In this document: in pieces, positions 25,265-32,050 of the stretch
How the letters are laid out: every line of letters begins with the position of its first letter
How positions within the stretch are numbered: the stretch's first letter is position 1
Assembly: GCA_050251415.1 (NCBI GenBank)
Contig: JBFWMT010000026.1
Coordinates: forward strand, 1-35,162
Length of the DNA stretch: 35,162 nt
From: UBA8514 sp050251415
Lineage (GTDB): Bacteria; Bacillota; Clostridia; Lachnospirales; Anaerotignaceae
Direction of reading: 5' to 3'
The notes under the pieces: generated by a model
The model's database searches: none
What the model saw: only the letters and a program-made list of their open reading frames with translations
Told to the model about the DNA's origin: nothing
Made by a program: the position numbers and the translations under genes

Positions 25265-25957
25265 ATGTCCGATAAATTGAAAATAATGGTTGTGGATGAT
25301 GATGAACACATTGCAGAACTGATATCCCTTTATTTACTGCGTGAGGGATATGAAACATGTGAGGTTTACAGTGGCACGGAAGCAGTAAAAAAATTTGAGG
25401 AATTTAAACCCAACCTTATAATGTTGGATATTATGCTGCCAGGTATTGACGGCTATGAAGTTTGCAAGGAAATTAGAAAGGTTAGTAATGTACCTGTTAT
25501 TATGCTTACGGCAAAGGGGGATACCTTTGACAAAGTACTAGGGTTGGAGCTTGGTGCAGATGATTATATGGTGAAACCCTTTGAGCCAAAGGAGCTTATA
25601 GCCAGAGTTAAGGCGGTTTTAAGACGTTACGATGTTAAAGACAAAAAGGGAGATAACGGTAATAAGCTAACATTTACCAATCTTGAAATTAACATGGACA
25701 ACTACACGGTTACCTACCATGGCAATGAGCTTAGCTTTCCGCCTAAAGAATTTGAATTGCTGTATTTTCTTGCCAAACGCCCAAATCAGGTTTTTACAAG
25801 AGACCAGCTTTTGGACAAGATATGGGGTTACGAATATATTGGTGATACACGAACTGTAGATGTACACATAAAAAGAATTCGTGAAAAATTTTATGAAAGC
25901 GAAAGCTGGAGTGTTAAAACAGTTTGGGGCGTAGGCTATAAATTTGAGGTGAAATAA
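25265..25957 (+). CDS. OmpR/PhoB-type response regulator
   Basis: The protein has 230 residues. The receiver domain holds the acidic pocket VVDDDE, phosphorylation site D55 in MLDIMLPG, the switch Thr in MLTAKG and Lys in DYMVKPF. A winged-helix DNA-binding domain follows, with PPKEFELLYFLAKRPNQVFTR and DVHIKRIREK. AGGGGG precedes the ATG. The histidine kinase gene starts 3 bases after its stop and is the evident partner. The target genes are not evident; the operon with mutS2 and a cupin gives no clear clue. Confidence 0.94.
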   Translation: MSDKLKIMVVDDDEHIAELISLYLLREGYETCEVYSGTEAVKKFEEFKPNLIMLDIMLPGIDGYEVCKEIRKVSNVPVIMLTAKGDTFDKVLGLELGADDYMVKPFEPKELIARVKAVLRRYDVKDKKGDNGNKLTFTNLEINMDNYTVTYHGNELSFPPKEFELLYFLAKRPNQVFTRDQLLDKIWGYEYIGDTRTVDVHIKRIREKFYESESWSVKTVWGVGYKFEVK

Positions 25958-25960
25958 AGG

Positions 25961-27385
25961 GTGAAGATTACAACCATATTTAAAAAACAGATGTTGCTTT
26001 ATATGGGTATACTTTTAATTTCCTTTGGATTTTTTGGCGCAGGCATATCCTTTGTATACACAAGGCAGTATACCAACGAACAAGAGCAACAGCTAATTTT
26101 GCAGGGCGAACGTTTTAAGGAAAGCATGACAAGCTTATATTATACAGGTGCTGTAGACATGAGCCGAATGAGCTTTGAATTGCAGATAATGGAAAAATAT
26201 ATGGGGTCAAGCGTTTTCTTTATGAATGACAAGGGGCAGGTAAGCCTTGTATCCCAAAGCCTTAACCAGCAGTGGGTAGGGCAGACTATTACAGACGAGG
26301 CGGTAAGCATTGTACTAGATGGCAGAGTTGCAACGGTTAAGGGCAAAATTGGCGGAATGTTTAACGAAACTGTGCTTACGGTAGGTTATCCCATTGTTAT
26401 AGGTGACAAAATTATTGGCGGAGTATTTATGTGCAAGCCAATAACGGTTTTGCAGGAGGCAACAAAGGATATGCGCAGTGTTGTTGTAGGGTGCATGGTA
26501 CCCGTTTTTATGATAGGAGCAATGCTTATTTATTATTCTACAAAACGTATAATTATGCCACTTAGGGATATGAATGATGCAGCGAAAATAATTGCTGATG
26601 GAAATTTTCAAAACAGAATCGAAGTGCAAAGCGGTGATGAGGTTGGTCAGTTGGCGGAAAGCTTTAACAACATGGCAGAAAGTCTTGAAAAAAATGAAAA
26701 CAGTAGACAGAAGTTTATTGCTAACATTTCCCATGATTTACGCTCACCGTTAACAAGTATACAGGGTTTTATAAGTGCCATTACCGATGGAACAATTCCA
26801 CCTGAAAGGCAAAGCCACTATCTGAACATAGTGCTAGAAGAAACAGCAAGGCTTACAAAGCTTGCCAACGATATGACGGATTTAAGTAAGGTTGAGGCTG
26901 GGGCAATGAACCTTGAACTTTGCGAATTTGATATAAACGACATGATTAGGGACAGCCTTAATGTTTTTGAAACACGTCTTTCAGCAAAAAAAATACGTAC
27001 GGCAGCTGTGTTTGAGGAGGAGGTTACATCGGTTTTGGCTGACCCCAATATGATACAGCGTGTTATACAAAATTTGTTGGACAATGCCGTTAAATTCACA
27101 CCGCAGGACGGCGAAATTACTATTGAAACTACCGTTAAGGTTGAAAAGGTTTATGTTGCCATTCGGGATAACGGCAAGGGCATAACCCGAGATGAACAGA
27201 AAAAGGTATTTGAAAGGTTTTTTAAGGCAGACTCAAGCCGTGGATTGGACAAGGGTGGAATTGGTCTTGGATTATCAATAGTAAAGGAATTTATTAAGGC
27301 TCACGGCGAAAAAATTGAGGTAAAAAGCATCGAAAATATGGGCACAGAGTTCACTTTCAGCCTTAAAAAGGCAGAGGTGAAATGA
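25961..27385 (+). CDS. sensor histidine kinase (HAMP-HisKA-HATPase)
   Basis: The protein has 474 residues and a GTG start. Two membrane helices (about 12-33 and 170-190) bracket an extracellular sensor domain of about 135 residues. A HAMP segment follows, then the HisKA box with H258 in ISHDLRSPLTS, and the ATPase domain with N (NLLDNAVKFT), G1 (RDNGKGI), F (FERFF) and G2 (GIGLGLSIVKEF) boxes. All catalytic motifs are intact. It autophosphorylates and passes the phosphate to the regulator encoded 3 bases upstream. The short gap implies translational coupling. The signal is unknown. Confidence 0.94.
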   Translation: MKITTIFKKQMLLYMGILLISFGFFGAGISFVYTRQYTNEQEQQLILQGERFKESMTSLYYTGAVDMSRMSFELQIMEKYMGSSVFFMNDKGQVSLVSQSLNQQWVGQTITDEAVSIVLDGRVATVKGKIGGMFNETVLTVGYPIVIGDKIIGGVFMCKPITVLQEATKDMRSVVVGCMVPVFMIGAMLIYYSTKRIIMPLRDMNDAAKIIADGNFQNRIEVQSGDEVGQLAESFNNMAESLEKNENSRQKFIANISHDLRSPLTSIQGFISAITDGTIPPERQSHYLNIVLEETARLTKLANDMTDLSKVEAGAMNLELCEFDINDMIRDSLNVFETRLSAKKIRTAAVFEEEVTSVLADPNMIQRVIQNLLDNAVKFTPQDGEITIETTVKVEKVYVAIRDNGKGITRDEQKKVFERFFKADSSRGLDKGGIGLGLSIVKEFIKAHGEKIEVKSIENMGTEFTFSLKKAEVK

Positions 27386-27416
27386 AAAAAGAAATGTTAT
27401 AAAAGGAGGAATTGCT

Positions 27417-27737
27417 ATGTTTGTGACCGGAAAAGAAATTATTGCAAAAGAGGTTTCGCCAGGAATTTTTAGAAAAATACTTACTTACAATGATAAATTG
27501 ATGGTATGTGAATTTTTGATTAAAAAGGGTGCTGTTTTAAAGGAACATCACCACATCAATTTGCAGAACACCTATGTAATAAGCGGAAAGCTGGAGTTTA
27601 GTGTAAATGGAGAGACAAGAGTGGTTACAGACGGTGATTCCATACTTATGGAGGAAGATGCACCGCACAGTGTTGTTGGTCTTGAGGATACTAGGGTAAT
27701 TGATGTATTTAGCCCTATGAGAAAAGACTTTTTATAA
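27417..27737 (+). CDS. cupin-domain protein
   Basis: This 106-residue single cupin has the first metal-binding motif in KEHHHINLQNTYVISGKLEF (His-x-His...Glu-like pattern) and the second in DAPHSVVGLEDTRVIDVF. It probably binds a metal or a small ligand as a dimer; the reaction is unknown. AAGGAGGA precedes the ATG by a good distance. It lies 31 bases behind the histidine kinase gene and is likely the last gene of the mutS2 operon. A hairpin-rich repeat begins 6 bases after its stop. Confidence 0.85.
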   Translation: MFVTGKEIIAKEVSPGIFRKILTYNDKLMVCEFLIKKGAVLKEHHHINLQNTYVISGKLEFSVNGETRVVTDGDSILMEEDAPHSVVGLEDTRVIDVFSPMRKDFL

Positions 27738-27743
27738 AAACAT

Positions 27744-27920
27744 CAGGCTGTCAAAAAGCCTTGGGCATTGCCCAAACCCACTTGCTTTTTGAAAAAAGCA
27801 AGGCCAAAAACGTTATTAAAATCGCATCTTTATGCGGTTTTAGGTGGGTCAAGGGTGAAACCCTTGTGGGTGTTTGAGGGTGAAGCCCTCAAGGGTTTGA
27901 CCTTGCCCACATGCCAAGAT
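27744..27920 (+). repeat. hairpin-mosaic intergenic repeat, copy A
   Basis: The element begins CAGGCTGTCAAAAA and then consists of consecutive hairpins. They are TTGGGC-ATT-GCCCAA (27761), CTTGCTTTTT-GA-AAAAAGCAAG (27781), AAAATCGCAT-CTTT-ATGCGGTTTT (about 27819), CAAGGGT-GAA-ACCCTTG (27850) and a 7-bp stem TTGAGGG/CCCTCAA (about 27874). The whole unit is itself a loose palindrome bounded by CTTGG and CCAAG. A second copy lies inverted at 31155-31374; over 52 aligned bases (27760-27811 versus 31372-31321) they differ at three. ORFs within it look accidental. Confidence 0.8.
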
Positions 27921-27925
27921 TTTTT

Positions 27926-27956
27926 AAAAACATTGTTGAAATTTGACAATGTTTTT
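27926..27956 (+). terminator. terminator before the NCS2 permease gene
   Basis: An 11-bp stem (AAAAACATTGT/ACAATGTTTTT) with a 9-base loop is followed by a T-rich run to about 27965. Its right arm contains the -35 box of the next promoter. Confidence 0.75.
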
Positions 27957-27971
27957 TGTTTTTGATATTAT
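27943..27971 (+). promoter_or_regulatory. promoter of the NCS2 permease gene
   Basis: TTGACA (27943-27948, perfect), a 17-base spacer and TATTAT (27966-27971) match 11 of 12 consensus positions. The leader would be about 38 bases, too short for a purine riboswitch. Confidence 0.75.
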
Positions 27972-28016
27972 CTTTTAGCAGTGTCATTATATTATTATTT
28001 TTAGGAGGGTATCAAA

Positions 28017-29351
28017 ATGAGTTTTTTTGAAAAGCAATTTAAGCTTCAAGAGAATAAAACAAATGTAAAAACAGAAGTTTATGCCGGTATTACAACATTT
28101 ATGACTATGGCATATATTCTTATTGTAAACCCTAGTATCTTAAGTGCTACAGGTATGGACGCAGGTGCGTTGCTAACAGCAACAGCAATTGCTTCTGCGT
28201 TGGGTACATTCTGTATGGCGGTGTTTGCGAACTATCCATTTGCACTTGCGCCAGGTATGGGTCTGAATGCATACTTTGCATTTACTGTTGTTTTACAGTA
28301 CGGTTATTCATGGCAAACAGCGTTAACAGCGGTATTTATAGAGGGTATTATTTTCATTATACTTTCCTTCGCCAATGTTAGGGAGGCTATTTTTAACGCT
28401 ATACCTAAAAACATGAAATCAGCTACAAGTGTTGGAATAGGTTTATTTATTGCTTTTATAGGTATGCAAAATGCGGGCATAATTGTGGATAATTCCGCAA
28501 CGCTTGTTGGAATTGGAAATGTAAAAACTGTACCTGTGGCACTTGCTCTTATTGGCACATTAATTACAGTTGCGCTGGTAATAAAAAAAATTCGTGGTGC
28601 ACTTTTATGGGGAATCATTATTACTTACGTGTTGGGCATTCTATGTGAACTTACAGGTATTTACGTAGTTAATATTGAAGCAGGAATGTATTCACTTATC
28701 CCCGGTGGAGTTGTGTCACTTCCACCTTCACTTTCACCTGTATTCTTTAAACTTGATTTTTCAAATATTTTCTCACTTGAATTTTTTACCGTTATTTTCT
28801 CGTTCTTGTTTGTTGACCTTTTTGACACTTTAGGCACTCTTATTGGTGTTTCAACTAAAGCTGGATACTTGGACAAAGAAGGAAAGTTACCTAGAATTAA
28901 AGGAGCCCTGTTGGCTGATGCAGTGGGCACAACAGCAGGCGCAGTGCTTGGTACATCAACAGTCACTACTTTTGTTGAAAGTGCATCAGGCGTTGCAGAC
29001 GGCGGCAGAACAGGTCTTACATCGGCAGTTACTGGATTGTTGTTTTTGCTTGCTTTGTTATTTTCGCCTATCATTACAGCTATTCCTTCATTTGCAACAA
29101 CACCAGCACTTATTGTAGTTGGTTTGTTTATGATGGAACAGGTTGTAAATATTGATTTTAGCGATTACACAGAAGGTTTCCCTGCTTTTATTGCTATTCT
29201 TATGATGGTTGTTGCTTACAGCATTTCAGAGGGACTTATTTTTGGCGTTATATCTTATGTAGCATTAAAGATTTTTTCTGGCAGAAGTAAAGAGCTGAAC
29301 CCTGTGATTATTATTATCGCAATTTTATTTTTATTAAAACTTGTAATGTAG
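28017..29351 (+). CDS. NCS2-family purine permease (guanine/hypoxanthine type)
   Basis: The protein has 444 residues and about 12-14 membrane helices; it imports purine bases with protons. It matches the AzgA/PbuG/PbuO branch: TTFMTMAYILIVNP at the N-terminus, the substrate-site segment FALAPGMGLNAYFAF, SVGIGLFIAFIGMQNAGI, and DLFDTLGTLIGVSTKAG with the downstream TSTVTTFVESASGVADGGRTG. AGGAGGG precedes the ATG. It lies directly before purH, so salvage import and de novo synthesis sit side by side, each with its own promoter. Adenine versus guanine/hypoxanthine preference is not readable. Confidence 0.92.
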   Translation: MSFFEKQFKLQENKTNVKTEVYAGITTFMTMAYILIVNPSILSATGMDAGALLTATAIASALGTFCMAVFANYPFALAPGMGLNAYFAFTVVLQYGYSWQTALTAVFIEGIIFIILSFANVREAIFNAIPKNMKSATSVGIGLFIAFIGMQNAGIIVDNSATLVGIGNVKTVPVALALIGTLITVALVIKKIRGALLWGIIITYVLGILCELTGIYVVNIEAGMYSLIPGGVVSLPPSLSPVFFKLDFSNIFSLEFFTVIFSFLFVDLFDTLGTLIGVSTKAGYLDKEGKLPRIKGALLADAVGTTAGAVLGTSTVTTFVESASGVADGGRTGLTSAVTGLLFLLALLFSPIITAIPSFATTPALIVVGLFMMEQVVNIDFSDYTEGFPAFIAILMMVVAYSISEGLIFGVISYVALKIFSGRSKELNPVIIIIAILFLLKLVM

Positions 29352-29374
29352 GGAACACTATTTCTTATATGTGC

Positions 29375-29403
29375 TTGACTTTTTTGTCATCAGCTTGTAG
29401 AAT
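29375..29403 (+). promoter_or_regulatory. promoter of purH
   Basis: TTGACT (29375-29380), a 17-base spacer and TAGAAT (29398-29403) match 10 of 12 consensus positions. Transcription would start near 29410, just before the riboswitch. Confidence 0.75.
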
Positions 29404-29430
29404 GGTGTTGTAAATATACAAGATATTTTT

Positions 29431-29500
29431 CCATATAACTGGCGGAAGTGGATTTAACCACAGGGAGTATGGATTTTTTAAGCCGACCGCCTGGGCATTT
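29431..29500 (+). ncRNA. ZTP/ZMP riboswitch (pfl motif) aptamer
   Basis: The leader shows the conserved blocks of the pfl RNA: ACTGGCGGAAGTGG...CCACAGGGAG (29438-29466), closed by a P1 stem CCATA/TATGG (29431-29435 with 29468-29472). A short T-rich linker follows, then the 3' block CCGCCTGGGCA (29487-29497). This class binds ZTP or ZMP (AICAR phosphate), which builds up when 10-formyl-tetrahydrofolate is short. The gene behind it, purH, consumes ZMP with that cofactor, which strongly supports the call. Confidence 0.9.
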
Positions 29501-29536
29501 GACATTCATCATGCACAGGGGTTAGGCTTATTTTTA
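29480..29536 (+). terminator. riboswitch-controlled terminator of purH
   Basis: A long imperfect stem pairs AAGCC/GGCTT, ACC/GGT, CCTG/CAGG and GCA/TGC and ends in a T run at 29529-29535. Its left arm is the 3' block of the aptamer. Ligand binding and terminator formation should therefore exclude each other, giving an ON switch. Confidence 0.8.
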
Positions 29537-29576
29537 TGTCGAAAACAGTCCCAAATTTTTCTTAGGAGGAGTTAAA

Positions 29577-31133
29577 ATGAAAAGAGCATTACTTAGCGTT
29601 TCAGACAAGACAGGCATTATTGATTTTTCAAAGGAACTGATTGCCATGGGTTGGGAGATTATTTCAACAGGCGGTACACACAAGGCATTGGAGGACGCAG
29701 GCTTAAAGGTAACGGGTATATCGGACGTAACAGGTTTCCCTGAATGTCTTGACGGACGTGTTAAAACCTTACACCCTGCAATACATGCAGGTGTTCTGGC
29801 AATAAGAGGCAACGCAGAGCATATGAAACAGCTCGAGGAACTTAAAATTGACACCATTGACATGGTGGTAGTTAATCTTTATCCTTTTAAGCAGACCATA
29901 CTGAAAGAAAATGTTGAACGTGAGGATGCCATTGAAAATATTGATATTGGCGGGCCTACAATGATTAGAGCGGCGGCAAAAAATTATCAAGATGTGGCTG
30001 TAGTGGTTGACCCAGCGGATTATAGCAAAATTTTGGAAGAGCTTAAAGCTGACGGAGAAGTAACTGCCCAAACCAAATTCTATCTTAGCACAAAGGTATT
30101 TATGCACACGGCACACTATGATAGCCTTATTGCAAGTTACATGATGAAAGAGGCAGGAATTACAGGCTTCCCAGACACTATTTCCCTTACCTACGAAAAG
30201 GTACAGGAAATGCGTTATGGCGAAAATCCTCATCAAAAAGCTGCGTTTTACAAAGAAGTTGGAAATACAAAGGGAATGCTTACCAATGCAAAACAGCTTC
30301 ATGGAAAGGAATTATCCTTTAACAACATTAACGATATGAATGGCGCATTAGAGCTTTTGAAGGAATACAGCGAGCCTACAGTGGTTGCTTGCAAACATGC
30401 AAATCCATGTGGTGTTGCCAGTGCAGAAAACATTCACGAGGCGTATGTTAAGGCTTACGAAAGTGACCCAGTATCTATTTATGGCGGCATTATTGTTGCC
30501 AACAGAGAAGTTGACAAGGCTACGGCAGAGGAAATTGCAAAGATATTTGTGGAGATAGTGGTTGCACCATCTTTTACAGAGGAAGCTTTTGAAATTATAT
30601 CCAAGAAAAAGAACATCAGAATTATGGAACTAAAAGACATTATGGAAAAACAGCCTGTTGGCTCTATTGACATAAAGAAGGTATCTGGCGGAATTTTGGT
30701 ACAAGATGTGGATACTCCACTTTACAATGAAGAAGAGTTAAAGGTAGTTACCAAGAAAGCACCTACTGAAAAAGAATTGGAAGACCTTAAATTTGCATTT
30801 AAGATGGTTAAATACGTTAAATCTAACGGTATTGCTATTGCCAAAGACAAAAGGTCTATTGGAATTGGGCCTGGTCAGGTGAACAGAATTTGGGCTTGCC
30901 AGCAGGCTGTTGAACACGGCACAAACCATTTGGGTGCAGAATTTGTTAAAGGTGCGGCATTGGCAAGTGATGCGTTTTTCCCTTTTCCAGACTGTGTTGA
31001 GGAATGTGCAAAAGCAGGGATTACTGCTATTGTTACACCAGGTGGGTCTGTAAACGACCAGCTTTCCATTGATGCTTGCGACAAGTACGGTATTGCAATG
31101 GTGTTTGTTGGTATGCGCCATTTCAGGCACTAA
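29577..31133 (+). CDS. purH: bifunctional AICAR formyltransferase / IMP cyclohydrolase
   Basis: This 518-residue enzyme catalyses the last two steps of IMP synthesis. The N-terminal cyclohydrolase (MGS-like) domain (about 1-195) shows SVSDKTGI, STGGTHKAL, DGRVKTLHPAIHAGVL and NIDIGGPTMIRAAAKN. The C-terminal formyltransferase domain has MRYGENPHQKAAFY, the catalytic Lys-His in ACKHANPCGVA (about residue 270) and IGPGQVNR. Length is normal and both domains are intact. AGGAGG precedes the ATG. Regulation is by the upstream ZTP riboswitch. A copy of the hairpin repeat follows 21 bases after the stop. Confidence 0.96.
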   Translation: MKRALLSVSDKTGIIDFSKELIAMGWEIISTGGTHKALEDAGLKVTGISDVTGFPECLDGRVKTLHPAIHAGVLAIRGNAEHMKQLEELKIDTIDMVVVNLYPFKQTILKENVEREDAIENIDIGGPTMIRAAAKNYQDVAVVVDPADYSKILEELKADGEVTAQTKFYLSTKVFMHTAHYDSLIASYMMKEAGITGFPDTISLTYEKVQEMRYGENPHQKAAFYKEVGNTKGMLTNAKQLHGKELSFNNINDMNGALELLKEYSEPTVVACKHANPCGVASAENIHEAYVKAYESDPVSIYGGIIVANREVDKATAEEIAKIFVEIVVAPSFTEEAFEIISKKKNIRIMELKDIMEKQPVGSIDIKKVSGGILVQDVDTPLYNEEELKVVTKKAPTEKELEDLKFAFKMVKYVKSNGIAIAKDKRSIGIGPGQVNRIWACQQAVEHGTNHLGAEFVKGAALASDAFFPFPDCVEECAKAGITAIVTPGGSVNDQLSIDACDKYGIAMVFVGMRHFRH

Positions 31134-31154
31134 TTTAGGTTGGAATATAGTATT

Positions 31155-31374
31155 CAGACTGTCAAAAAATGCAAAACCTTGAGAGCTTTGCCCTCAAACA
31201 CCCACAAGGGCTTCCTGTCAGCACTTTGCTTTGCAAAGCTGTCCTACGGACATATGGCACTTCTTTGCCATTGCCACCTTGACCCATCTAAAACCGCATA
31301 TTTATGCGGTGTTGATGAAAGTTTTTGGTCTTGCTTTTTTCAAAAAGCAAGTGGGTTTGGGCAACGACCAAGTG
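31155..31374 (-). repeat. hairpin-mosaic intergenic repeat, copy B (inverted relative to A)
   Basis: Read on the minus strand it follows copy A from CTTGG(T)C(G)TTGCCCAAACCC through the CTTGCTTTTT hairpin, ACCGCAT/ATGCGGT, TGGGTCAAGG, CCCTTGTGGGTGTTTGAGGG and the GAGGGC-AAA-GCTCTC hairpin. It carries about 60 extra bases in the middle (31209-31271) made of three further hairpins: CTTTGC-TTT-GCAAAG, GTCC-TAC-GGAC and ATGGCA...TGCCAT. Its plus-strand left end is CAGACTGTCAAAAA, nearly the same as the left end of copy A. This fits terminal inverted repeats of one element, with opposite ends preserved in the two copies. Confidence 0.8.
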
Positions 31375-31379
31375 TTTTT

Positions 31380-31418
31380 AAAAGTAAAGACCTTAGGATT
31401 CCTAAGGTCTTTACTTTT
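31380..31418. terminator. bidirectional terminator between purH and ogt
   Basis: A perfect 19-bp inverted repeat (AAAAGTAAAGACCTTAGGA and its complement around T31399) has A/T-rich ends that give a T run on both strands. It overlaps the stop codon of the minus-strand gene. Confidence 0.9.
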
Positions 31419-31872
31419 ATTGTTTTTCAAGGTTTAGCAGATATTCTTTTATTTCAAGTCCGCCGCCGTAGCCTGTAAGGCTTCCATCTGCACCAATTAT
31501 TCGGTGACAGGGTATGATTATGGAAATTGGGTTGCGATTATTTGCACCGCCTACTGCACGCACGGCTTTAGGGTTATTTATAGCTTTGGCAATGTAGCCG
31601 TAGGTTTGCGTTTTGCCGTAAGGCACTGTTTGCAATGCGCTCCATACTTTAAGCTGAAAGTCAGTACCCTTTGGGTTTAGGTTCAAGTCAAATTCTTTTC
31701 TTTTGCCGTTAAAATACTGGTCTAACTGCATTTTGCATTTTTCCATTTCGTAAGTGGGTGTGCCTATACATTCAAATTCGTTTTGTACAAAGTATAATCC
31801 AGTGATTGCGTCCTCGTCACCCTCAATTTTAAGTATCCCTACAGGGGATTTATAGCAAAGTATATTCTTCAT
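31417..31872 (-). CDS. ogt: methylated-DNA--protein-cysteine methyltransferase
   Basis: The protein has 151 residues and removes alkyl groups from O6-alkylguanine by irreversible transfer to its own cysteine. The active site is intact: IPCHRIIGADGSLTGYGGG with the acceptor Cys in PCHR, preceded by the DNA-binding helix region (FQLKVWSALQTVPYGKT, AVRAVGGANNRNP). ATG 31872 is chosen because AAGGA lies 11 bases upstream; the in-frame ATG at 31884 directly abuts that site. It is a single gene. The symbol is assigned by family (Ogt/MGMT). Confidence 0.92.
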   Translation of the reverse strand: MKNILCYKSPVGILKIEGDEDAITGLYFVQNEFECIGTPTYEMEKCKMQLDQYFNGKRKEFDLNLNPKGTDFQLKVWSALQTVPYGKTQTYGYIAKAINNPKAVRAVGGANNRNPISIIIPCHRIIGADGSLTGYGGGLEIKEYLLNLEKQ

Positions 31873-31999
31873 TTTTAAGCACATCCTTTCATAACACCAG
31901 TATAGTACAGGCTTTAAAAAAGGGCAATACCTTGGTTAAAACATTGGGACGCTGTTCCAACCCTGCAATTTTTTGAAAAGAATTGAGTAAAACTTCCTA

Positions 32000-32021
32000 A
32001 AGCAAAACATTCGTTTTGCTT
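32000..32021 (-). terminator. possible terminator of the GH26-like lipoprotein gene
   Basis: A perfect 9-bp stem (AAGCAAAAC/GTTTTGCTT) with a 4-base loop lies about 30 bases after the stop. The tail on the minus strand is only moderately T-rich. A weaker hairpin (TTGGGAC...TTCCAA) lies further on in the same 180-base gap. Confidence 0.4.
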
Positions 32022-32050
32022 AAAACACCCTACATTAGTACAACAATAAG

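Noticed and set aside
27768..27965. Open frame of 65 codons in the gap before the NCS2 permease gene
   Set aside because: It lies inside hairpin repeat A, has no ribosome binding site and its product mirrors the palindromic DNA.
27972..28016. Possible purine riboswitch before the NCS2 permease
   Set aside because: The leader after the strong promoter is only about 38 bases and shows no aptamer motif.
31140..31478. Open frames of 112 and 68 codons after purH
   Set aside because: They run through repeat B and the terminator and into the antisense of ogt; no ribosome binding site.
31885..32050. Possible third copy of the hairpin repeat
   Set aside because: It holds two small hairpins but none of the shared blocks (CCCAAACCCAC, CTTGCTTTTT, CTGTCAAAAA).
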